Shown: positions 1-5,948 of the stretch, one piece after another | Layout of the letters: each line of letters begins with the position of its first letter | Numbering within the stretch: position 1 is the first letter of the stretch | Source of the DNA: Acidobacteriaceae bacterium | GTDB taxonomy: Bacteria; Acidobacteriota; Terriglobia; Bryobacterales; Bryobacteraceae | Direction: 5' to 3' | DNA length: 6,661 bases | Assembly (NCBI GenBank): GCA_019245255.1 | Contig: JAFARV010000311.1 | Span: 1-6,661 of the forward strand | The notes under the pieces: model-generated | What the model was told of the DNA's origin: nothing | The model's database searches: none | What the model saw: the letters and a program-made list of their open reading frames with translations, nothing else | Translations under genes and position numbers: made by a program

Positions 1-415
1 CGAGGCCGATGAAGACCATAATCAGATCGCGCGATGTGGCAAGTATGCATTGCCCCACCAACGAGAACAGGATCAGCGCATAGTATTCACCGGATTGTGC
101 ATGCTCGCGCGCCAGATAGCTGAACGAAGTCAGTATGCACAGGAAACCGACCACCATAACCAGACCGCGGAAAAATGTCCCATAGCCATCCACCACAATC
201 ATGTTCTGGAATGCCTGTCCGGGATTCAGTTGTGCGGCAGCATTGGCTCCGAAGGCGAGCGCGATTCCAACCAGAGCGAGCGAGCCCAGCGCCGTTTTCT
301 GGCGCGGGGAAGTGACTGCTTCGAGCATCATGATCAATGTCCCGAACACAGTAAGAATGATTTCCGGCAGGAAACGTAGATACTCGACGGAGTGGGGCTG
401 AAAGTTACCTAGCAT
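1..415 (-). CDS. nuoN: NADH-quinone oxidoreductase subunit N, N-terminal part (3' end outside window)
   Basis: NuoN is the third antiporter-like pumping subunit, located nearest the arm junction. Translating the minus strand from the ATG at 415 gives 138 residues without a stop up to the window edge. It begins MLGNFQPHSVEYLRFLPEII and has hydrophobic segments at about 15-34, 42-61, 82-102 and 111-138. SGEYYALILFSLVGQ at 108-122 and ATSRDLIMVFIGL at 126-138 match the region before the pumping glutamate of NuoN. The window ends on G, the first base of the next codon, as expected if that codon encodes the conserved glutamate. The first eleven bases overlap the 3' end of nuoM in another frame. 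GGAGG lies nine bases upstream. Position after nuoM is the standard place for nuoN, and the identification is secure although only about a quarter of the gene is visible. Confidence 0.95.
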   Translation of the reverse strand, partial: MLGNFQPHSVEYLRFLPEIILTVFGTLIMMLEAVTSPRQKTALGSLALVGIALAFGANAAAQLNPGQAFQNMIVVDGYGTFFRGLVMVVGFLCILTSFSYLAREHAQSGEYYALILFSLVGQCILATSRDLIMVFIGL

Positions 416-2054
416 GGGTTTGCGCCTCCGCGATCTCAGTGGCGCAAAGGGCACGGATGCGCGCCCCGAGACAGGAGAAAGAATCCGCTGCTCTTTGCGG
501 GCCACGCTTCACACCGTGCCCGTTTTGCGCGGCTTCTCCAGTAGATGGTGGGACGGCGAACCGCACCTGGTATTGCTCGCTTGCCCGATTCTGGTCGAGA
601 ACGCGCGCGTTAGCCGATGTAATCGGCGGCATGAAGGATTGCGTATAGCAGCCAAGCCAGATCATGCACGCGATCAACGGTAGAACCGGCGCCCAGTCGC
701 GAATCGTGAGGTCGGGAAACGCGGCGGTATAAGACGTAGGCTTGCCAAGAAATGTTCGCTGGTACATCCACAACATGTACGCCGCCGAAAGGATAACACC
801 TATTGCCGCCCAAACTGCCCAGTTGAATTTCGCGATGGCCGCACCTTGCAGGACCAGGTACTCGCCGATGAAGTTACAGAGCGTCGGAAGCCCAATGCTT
901 GCCAGGAGTGCAATCATGAATACGCTCGCAAAAGCAGGCGCTGGTGTTGCGATGCCGCCAAAATCTGAGATCTCCATCGAACCGCGGCGCTGCTCGAGGT
1001 ATCCCGCCAACAGGAAGAGCGCGCCCGTCGAGATCCCGTGCGCGATCATCTGATATACCGCGCCATCGGCCCCTAACTGCGTGAACGTAAAGATTCCAAG
1101 GACGATGAAACCGAGGTGGCTGACGGAAGAATAAGCGATCAGACGCTTGATGTTCGGCTGAATCAACGCGAGCAGGGCGCCGTAGATAATGCCGATTATT
1201 GCAAGCACCGCAATCCAGTGCGCGCATTCGTGAGCGCCGTACGGAAATAGAGGCACTGTATAGCGGAGCAGACCATAAGTTCCCATCTTCGACATCACTG
1301 CCGCAAGCAGGAACGTTGCGGGCGCCGGCGCCTCCACGTAAGTGGCCGGCAACCACGTGTGCAGCGGAATGATTGGAACCTTGATCGCAAACGCCGCGAA
1401 AAACCCGAGGAATAACCAAAGCTGTTGAAAAGATGACAGAGTTACTCGACCCGATGTCAGGGCGGCCATTGTATCCACATAGTCAAAAGTTCCGGTCTGA
1501 CTGTGCAGATAGAGGATGGATGCGAGCATCAGGACCGAACCAAGAAATGTGTAAACAAAAAATTTGACCGCTACAGGCCCGCGCCGGGGCCCGCCAAATG
1601 TGCCTACCAGCAGATACATCGGCACCAACGCCACTTCCCAGAAGACGTAGAACACGAACAAATCGAGTGCCGAGAACACGCCTATCAGACCGAACTCAAA
1701 CAGAAGAAGGAGCGCGAAAAACGTTTTGCGGCGCTCCGGGATCACGGTGTCGGCAAACCAGACTGCAATCGGCAGCAGCAGCGTCGTCAATAACAGTAGC
1801 CAGATGTTGATCCCGTCCACGCCCAGATGAAAACGGATATGCATCGACGGACTATCGATCCAATTCCACACAATAGTGTTTGAGAATTGCGCGCCGTTCT
1901 TGAACGTGGCGCCGATCAGACCGGCCGAAACAATAAACGTCGCGATGGCTGCCAGCAGCGCGACTGAGAAGGAGGCCTTCGACTCTCGCGGCAGGAACAG
2001 GATCAGAAAGAATGCGGCGAGCGGAATAAACAGCACCAGGGCGAGAATGCTCAT
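405..2054 (-). CDS. nuoM: NADH-quinone oxidoreductase subunit M with a long hydrophilic C-terminal tail
   Basis: NuoM is the middle antiporter-like pumping subunit of the membrane arm. The product has 549 residues, against about 509 in E. coli. The hydrophobic core has the usual layout, with LGVDGIN at 77-83 and the key residues Glu140 (VFWEVALVPMYLLVG), Lys225 (FAIKVPIIPLHTWLP), Lys256 (VMSKMGTYG) and Glu398 (FIGEYLVL). HGISTGALFLLAGYLEQR at 339-356 is typical of NuoM. I chose the ATG at 2054: it starts immediately with the first helix, overlaps the nuoL stop as ATGA, and has GGAGG six bases upstream. The in-frame Met at 2168 lies inside nuoL and adds 38 residues with no family resemblance. 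From about residue 474 the protein is hydrophilic. The last 35 or so residues, rich in Arg and Ala with two cysteines (528 and 537), resemble no complex I sequence I know and may be read-through into former spacer DNA. Confidence 0.97.
   Translation of the reverse strand: MSILALVLFIPLAAFFLILFLPRESKASFSVALLAAIATFIVSAGLIGATFKNGAQFSNTIVWNWIDSPSMHIRFHLGVDGINIWLLLLTTLLLPIAVWFADTVIPERRKTFFALLLLFEFGLIGVFSALDLFVFYVFWEVALVPMYLLVGTFGGPRRGPVAVKFFVYTFLGSVLMLASILYLHSQTGTFDYVDTMAALTSGRVTLSSFQQLWLFLGFFAAFAIKVPIIPLHTWLPATYVEAPAPATFLLAAVMSKMGTYGLLRYTVPLFPYGAHECAHWIAVLAIIGIIYGALLALIQPNIKRLIAYSSVSHLGFIVLGIFTFTQLGADGAVYQMIAHGISTGALFLLAGYLEQRRGSMEISDFGGIATPAPAFASVFMIALLASIGLPTLCNFIGEYLVLQGAAIAKFNWAVWAAIGVILSAAYMLWMYQRTFLGKPTSYTAAFPDLTIRDWAPVLPLIACMIWLGCYTQSFMPPITSANARVLDQNRASEQYQVRFAVPPSTGEAAQNGHGVKRGPQRAADSFSCLGARIRALCATEIAEAQTHAR
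419..448 (-). repeat. Inverted repeat (possible mRNA hairpin) over the nuoN ribosome binding site
   Basis: On the minus strand TTTGCGCC (448-441) is followed by a 14-base loop and the exact complement GGCGCAAA (426-419), ending three bases before the nuoN ATG. The eight-pair stem includes the last two G residues of the nuoN GGAGG. There is no U-run after it, so it is not a classic terminator. It may act as a translation-coupling hairpin, or be part of a repeated intergenic element, or be chance. Confidence 0.5.
425..429 (-). promoter_or_regulatory. Ribosome binding site of nuoN
   Basis: The minus strand reads GGAGG, then nine bases, then the nuoN ATG at 415. It lies inside the coding sequence of the nuoM tail. 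Two of its bases also belong to the downstream arm of an 8-bp inverted repeat, so the site may be partly hidden unless ribosomes are translating nuoM. Confidence 0.7.
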
Positions 2055-3901
2055 CGGCCGCCTCCAACCACACCCAAAACGAAGATCACGAGTAGTGACC
2101 CGGCAAGGACCCAAGTCGCATAGTTGCGGATTCTGCCGGACTGGAGTTGTCGCAGCAGTCCTCCCCACCCGCGCGCGCCTCGCGCAAGCCCGCTGACGAA
2201 CGCGGTATCGATCAGACCTTCATCCACACCTCGCCACAACACCAGGCTCGAGATGCCTTCGAGCGGCTTCACAATCAGCGCTCCGTAAATCTCGTCCACG
2301 TAGTATTTGTTCTCGACCAACGTGTAAAGCGGACCCGCGGCATGTTGCCAGGCGTCCGCGAGCACAGGTCTAGCGATATACAGCAGCCACGCGAGCGCGA
2401 CTCCGGCGACTCCGAAGATCACGGAAATAATCATCGGTGTCCTGTTCTCGTGCTCAGCTAACGAAGGATACGCCTGAGAGAGGAATCCCGGAATATTAAT
2501 GAACCCGCCACCCGCCGAGAGCGCCGCCAGGACGACCAGCGGCAACGTCATTAGTAGCGGTGACTCGTGTGCGTGATGGTGGCCCCTGTACGTGCCGAAG
2601 AATGCCAGGAACCAGGCCCGAAAAACGTAGAACGCAGTCATCCCCGCCGTAATCGCGCCGATCCAGAACATCCATGGAGCATGCGCGTACGCGGCCGAAA
2701 GAATCGCGTCCTTGCTGAAGAAGCCTGCAAAGGGCGGAATTCCGGAGATCGCGAGACACGCGAACAGCAGGGTCCAGCAGGTAATCGGCATCGCCTTTCT
2801 GAGGCCACCCATGTGCCGCAAATCCTGTTCGCCGCTGAGTCCATGTATTACGCTCCCGGCCCCCAGGAACAAGAGCGCCTTGAAGAACGCGTGCGTCATG
2901 ACGTGGAAAATACCGGCCGAATAGGCCCCCACGCCAAGCCCCAGGAACATGTATCCGAGCTGCGAAACAGTCGAGTAAGCGAATACCTTCTTAATATCGT
3001 TCTGCGTGATACCGATGGAGGCGGCGAAGATCGCGGTGAACAGTCCGATGATTGCCACCACGTTCATCGCGAGTGGCGCGTGGGAGTAGAGGAATGACGT
3101 GCGAGCGACCATGTAAACGCCCGCCGTAACCATAGTGGCGGCATGGATGAGAGCCGATACTGGGGTCGGACCAGCCATCGCATCCGGCAGCCACACATAC
3201 AGAGGAAATTGCGCCGATTTACCGGTTGCCCCAACAAACAGCAGCAGCGCAATTGCTGTAATTACTCCGACCGTAGGTTCGACCGGCATCGTCCCGACTG
3301 CCGCGGCGATCTTGCCGAAATCCAGAGTCTTGAAAACGACTACGGTCAGCAGCATGCCTAGCATGAATCCGAAATCACCTATGCGGTTTACGATGAAAGC
3401 CTTGTTCGCGGCATTCGTCGCCCAGTTCTCGCCGAAGTAATAACCGACCAGCAGATAACTGCATAGACCTACGCCTTCCCAACCTACAAATAGAAGCAGT
3501 AGGTTAGACGACAGCACCAGGATCAGCATGAAAAACAGGAACAGATTGAAGAAGCTGAAAAACCGGTAATATCCGTCTTCTTCCGCCATGTAGCCGACCG
3601 CGTAAATGTGAATCACAAGACCGACTCCGGTAACGATGAGCAGCATTACCGCGCTCAATCTGTCAACCAGAAGATCGAATCCAACTTGCAGAAACCCGCT
3701 TTGAATCCAAGTGAAAGAGTGTTCGCTGTATGCCGTGTTCAGTGGCCACAAACGCGAAAGCACATACAAGACATAGAAAAACGAGAGCGTGACGGAGCCG
3801 ATTGCGAAGAACGTTACCGCGGCCTTTCCAAGCCGTTTGCCAAAGAGGCCATTGAGCACGAACCCGATCAGCGGGAATAAGAGGATGAGCCAGAGGTTCA
3901 T
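2051..3901 (-). CDS. nuoL: NADH-quinone oxidoreductase subunit L, distal antiporter-like subunit
   Basis: NuoL is the outermost proton-pumping subunit of the membrane arm, related to MrpA-type Na+/H+ antiporters. The product has 616 residues, close to E. coli NuoL (613). Visible pumping residues are Glu142 in GWEGVGLCSYLLVG, Asp176 in VNRIGDFG, Lys228 in ATGKSAQFPLYVWLPDAM, His252 in ALIHAATMVTAGVY, Lys341 in HAFFKALLFLGAGS, and Lys397 in FAGFFSKDAIL. The C-terminal part contains ENKYYVDEIYG at 530-540 and QSGRIRNYA at 587-595, which mark the long lateral amphipathic helix and its anchor, so this is NuoL and not NuoM or NuoN. The ATG is eleven bases after the nuoK stop, with no recognisable Shine-Dalgarno; reinitiation after nuoK is likely. 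The TGA stop overlaps the nuoM ATG. The gene appears intact. Confidence 0.97.
   Translation of the reverse strand: MNLWLILLFPLIGFVLNGLFGKRLGKAAVTFFAIGSVTLSFFYVLYVLSRLWPLNTAYSEHSFTWIQSGFLQVGFDLLVDRLSAVMLLIVTGVGLVIHIYAVGYMAEEDGYYRFFSFFNLFLFFMLILVLSSNLLLLFVGWEGVGLCSYLLVGYYFGENWATNAANKAFIVNRIGDFGFMLGMLLTVVVFKTLDFGKIAAAVGTMPVEPTVGVITAIALLLFVGATGKSAQFPLYVWLPDAMAGPTPVSALIHAATMVTAGVYMVARTSFLYSHAPLAMNVVAIIGLFTAIFAASIGITQNDIKKVFAYSTVSQLGYMFLGLGVGAYSAGIFHVMTHAFFKALLFLGAGSVIHGLSGEQDLRHMGGLRKAMPITCWTLLFACLAISGIPPFAGFFSKDAILSAAYAHAPWMFWIGAITAGMTAFYVFRAWFLAFFGTYRGHHHAHESPLLMTLPLVVLAALSAGGGFINIPGFLSQAYPSLAEHENRTPMIISVIFGVAGVALAWLLYIARPVLADAWQHAAGPLYTLVENKYYVDEIYGALIVKPLEGISSLVLWRGVDEGLIDTAFVSGLARGARGWGGLLRQLQSGRIRNYATWVLAGSLLVIFVLGVVGGGR
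2061..2065 (-). promoter_or_regulatory. Ribosome binding site that fixes the nuoM start
   Basis: The minus strand has GGAGG six bases before the ATG at 2054, within the last codons of nuoL. This strong site decides for the ATG that overlaps the nuoL stop and against the upstream in-frame Met at 2168. Confidence 0.75.
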
Positions 3902-3912
3902 GGGTAATTGTT

Positions 3913-4227
3913 TTAGAGCTTCAGCGTGTCGACTTCATCAATCTGAAGTGTGCCGCGATTCTTAAAGACGGTGAGAATAATAGCGAGACCTACCGCCGCC
4001 TCGGCGGCAGCCACCACCATGACGAACAACGAGTAAATGTGTCCATCAATCCGATGCAACTGATACGAAAAAGCGATGAAAGTGAGATTGACACCGTTTA
4101 GCATCAGTTCGATCGACAGGAAGACGGTGATGACACTCTTCCGGTAAATGAATCCGGCGACGCCCAATACAAAGAGAATGGCGCTGAGCGTGAGATACCA
4201 GGACAACGGAACGGGTGAGAAGTGCAC
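3913..4227 (-). CDS. nuoK: NADH-quinone oxidoreductase subunit K (GTG start)
   Basis: NuoK is a small three-helix membrane subunit, homologous to MrpC antiporter subunits, that contributes a proton path between NuoJ and NuoN. The 104-residue length matches the family (about 100). Glu40 in SIELMLNGVNL and Glu76 in AAAEAAVGLAI correspond to the two membrane-buried glutamates needed for pumping (Glu36 and Glu72 in E. coli), and the C-terminal LQIDEVDTLKL matches the usual hydrophilic tail. The start codon is GTG at 4227, one base after the nuoJ stop. An AAGGAG Shine-Dalgarno inside the nuoJ end, ten bases upstream, supports this start. No ATG gives a full first helix. The stop is TAA. Confidence 0.96.
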   Translation of the reverse strand: MHFSPVPLSWYLTLSAILFVLGVAGFIYRKSVITVFLSIELMLNGVNLTFIAFSYQLHRIDGHIYSLFVMVVAAAEAAVGLAIILTVFKNRGTLQIDEVDTLKL

Positions 4228-4228
4228 G

Positions 4229-4729
4229 TTAGTCGATCTCCTTTAGTGCCAGGACAACGGCTCCCAGAATTGCGATGAGGATCAACACCGAAATAACCTC
4301 GAATGGGAGTAAGTACTGTGTGAACAGCAGCTTTCCGATCTCTTCCGCGGTCCCCATAGTCCACGATCCGAACTCGACCGCGCGCAGTCCGGGAAGGGCG
4401 CTGTAGATCAGGAAGCCCAGCGTTGCGATGAACGCGAGCAGTAATGGCAGCCCTGCGATTTGAGCGAACCAGGCTTTCGAACTCGGTTTCTCAGCGCCCG
4501 CGTTGAGCAGCATGATGACAAAGATGAACAGCACCATCACCGCCCCGCCATAGACGATCATCTGCGCCATTGCCATGAACTCCGCTCCCAGCAGTAGGTA
4601 AAGGACGGCAAGAGATCCCATCACGCCCACCAGCGAAAGCGCGCTCGAAATCGGATGGCGCTGCAGGACCACGTTGAATCCCGCGACGATTGCAACAATC
4701 GCGAAAATAATGAAGAGAACCGTATCCAT
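4229..4729 (-). CDS. nuoJ: NADH-quinone oxidoreductase subunit J
   Basis: NuoJ is a membrane-arm subunit next to NuoH and NuoK. Its third helix contains the flexible segment thought to couple quinone chemistry to proton movement. The product has 166 residues and about five hydrophobic segments. The family signature is at 50-76: EFMAMAQMIVYGGAVMVLF followed by IFVIMLLN, including the conserved Tyr60 and the glycine pair. A Pro-Phe-Glu turn at 142-144 opens the last helix, as is usual. I place the start at the ATG at 4729 and not at the in-frame Met ten codons upstream: the shorter protein begins directly with the first helix and is preceded by AGAGGA at nine bases, while the longer form would overlap the nuoH end with no family-like sequence. 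The gene directly follows nuoH, where nuoI is usually found. The stop is TAA, one base before the nuoK start. Confidence 0.96.
   Translation of the reverse strand: MDTVLFIIFAIVAIVAGFNVVLQRHPISSALSLVGVMGSLAVLYLLLGAEFMAMAQMIVYGGAVMVLFIFVIMLLNAGAEKPSSKAWFAQIAGLPLLLAFIATLGFLIYSALPGLRAVEFGSWTMGTAEEIGKLLFTQYLLPFEVISVLILIAILGAVVLALKEID
4238..4243 (-). promoter_or_regulatory. Ribosome binding site that fixes the nuoK GTG start
   Basis: The minus strand reads AAGGAG ten bases before the GTG at 4227. It encodes part of the nuoJ C-terminus (Lys-Glu). It supports GTG initiation directly after the nuoJ stop. Confidence 0.7.
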
Positions 4730-4733
4730 GGCG

Positions 4734-5948
4734 CTATATCCTCTCAGGAAACAGCGCAACCAACAAGCCAGTGATCAACAGATTCAGAAGTGAGACGGGG
4801 AACAGGAACGTCCAGGCGAAGTGCATGAGTTGGTCGTAACGAAAACGTGGCAGAGTGCCCCGCACCCAGATGAATGCAAAAATCAGCAGGCCGACCTTTG
4901 CCAGGAACCAGAAGATAGAAAGAAGAATCGTCGACAGCACCGGCACGATCTCCAGCGCCGCAACCACGAAGATGGCTGTAAGCACCAGGAACACCACTCC
5001 GAATAATGGAAACGTGTACTGATCGTTCTTGCGGCGGGGTTGCGCTGCTTGAGCAAAACACGACAATGCCGCGAGCAGAAACACGAGCGGTGCAACCCAG
5101 TTCGAGTAAGGTGCCGGAAACAACGGATGCCATGCGCCAAGAAATAGCAGGGTTGCCACGCACGTGATATTCACGATATTCGCGTATTCCGCCATAAAGA
5201 AGCATGCGAATTTCATGCTGCTGTATTCTGTGTGAAATCCGGCGACCAGTTCGTTCTCCGCCTCCGGCAAATCGAAGGGGATTCGATTCGTCTCAGCAAA
5301 GGCCGCAATCAGAAAAATAATGAAGGCAAAGATCTGGGGAAACGGTGCCTGAAAGATGTTCCAGCGCGGAATGAATCCGAGATAATATCCCGCTTGACTA
5401 TCGGATATGGCCCGAAAGCTCAATTGATTTGCTAACAGCAGGGGAGAAACAATTGCGAGCGACAGTGGAAGCTCGTAACTGATCATCTGCGCGCTGGAGC
5501 GAAGTCCTCCGAGCAGCGAATACTTGTTATTCGATGACCACCCGGCGAGCGCCACACCGTACACGCTGACGGCCGTTATGGCGAGCACCAGCAGAATCCC
5601 GACATGCACGTCACCAATCTGCATGTAAGTGCGGACGCCGGCGACCTCGATCTCCGGTCCGAATGGGACAATCGAAATCGTGATCAGCGCCAGACACACT
5701 GCAATGAACGGCGCGAGTAGATAGAAGAAACGATTTACGAAAGGAGGGAACACATCCTCCTTAGTAAGTAACTTGAAGACGTCCGCGAGGGGTTGCATCA
5801 ACCCATGCGGTCCTACCCGAAGCGGACCCGTGCGCGACTGAATATGCGCCAAAACCTTGCGCTCGATCCATTGCAGATACGCGAGCGTGGTCATAAACAC
5901 CGCGAACACGATCACGATCTTGATCAGAGTGACAATGAAGAAAGTCAT
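4734..5948 (-). CDS. nuoH: NADH-quinone oxidoreductase subunit H with an extra internal hydrophobic insertion
   Basis: NuoH is the membrane subunit at the junction of the two arms of complex I; it lines the quinone access chamber and the first part of the proton path. The 404-residue product starts with a membrane helix and shows WIERKVLAHIQSRTGP at 27-42. It also has the highly conserved acidic loop at 216-258, beginning AFAETNRIPFDLPEAE and ending EYANI, and the C-terminal signature LPRFRYDQLM at 366-375. The ATG overlaps the nuoG stop by four bases. No strong Shine-Dalgarno is visible (only GAG-type purines), so expression is probably coupled to nuoG. E. coli NuoH has about 325 residues. 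The excess lies mostly at roughly 276-343, between the usual sixth and seventh helices, and contains two hydrophobic segments (about 284-302 and 313-338) joined by a basic linker with PRRKND. The stop is TAG, five bases before the nuoJ start. Confidence 0.97.
   Translation of the reverse strand: MTFFIVTLIKIVIVFAVFMTTLAYLQWIERKVLAHIQSRTGPLRVGPHGLMQPLADVFKLLTKEDVFPPFVNRFFYLLAPFIAVCLALITISIVPFGPEIEVAGVRTYMQIGDVHVGILLVLAITAVSVYGVALAGWSSNNKYSLLGGLRSSAQMISYELPLSLAIVSPLLLANQLSFRAISDSQAGYYLGFIPRWNIFQAPFPQIFAFIIFLIAAFAETNRIPFDLPEAENELVAGFHTEYSSMKFACFFMAEYANIVNITCVATLLFLGAWHPLFPAPYSNWVAPLVFLLAALSCFAQAAQPRRKNDQYTFPLFGVVFLVLTAIFVVAALEIVPVLSTILLSIFWFLAKVGLLIFAFIWVRGTLPRFRYDQLMHFAWTFLFPVSLLNLLITGLLVALFPERI
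4739..4744 (-). promoter_or_regulatory. Ribosome binding site that fixes the nuoJ start
   Basis: The minus strand reads AGAGGA nine bases before the ATG at 4729, overlapping the last codons of nuoH. It favours the short NuoJ over the form starting ten codons upstream. Confidence 0.6.

Noticed and set aside
874..1419. A 181-codon open frame on the minus strand inside nuoM, in another frame
   Set aside because: It is a shadow of the nuoM coding sequence, with a composition typical of out-of-frame translation of membrane-protein DNA, and no start signal.
2055..2168. A 38-residue N-terminal extension of NuoM from the Met at 2168
   Set aside because: It lies inside the nuoL 3' end, has no family similarity, and the ATG at 2054 has a strong GGAGG and begins directly with the first helix.
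2567..3097. A 176-codon open frame on the plus strand, opposite nuoL
   Set aside because: It is the complement of a fully motif-supported nuoL. Its product is Arg/Glu/His-rich without domain features, and no ribosome binding site or family resemblance is visible. The same applies to the other plus-strand frames in the window.
3995..4008. A perfect GC-rich palindrome (GCCGCC, two bases, GGCGGC) inside nuoK
   Set aside because: It follows from the alanine codons on both sides of Glu76 in the conserved AAAEAA segment. The loop is too short for a natural hairpin, and it is not followed by a T-run.
4730..4759. A ten-residue N-terminal extension of NuoJ from the Met at 4759
   Set aside because: It overlaps nuoH codons. 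The downstream ATG has a better-placed ribosome binding site and gives the usual NuoJ N-terminus.
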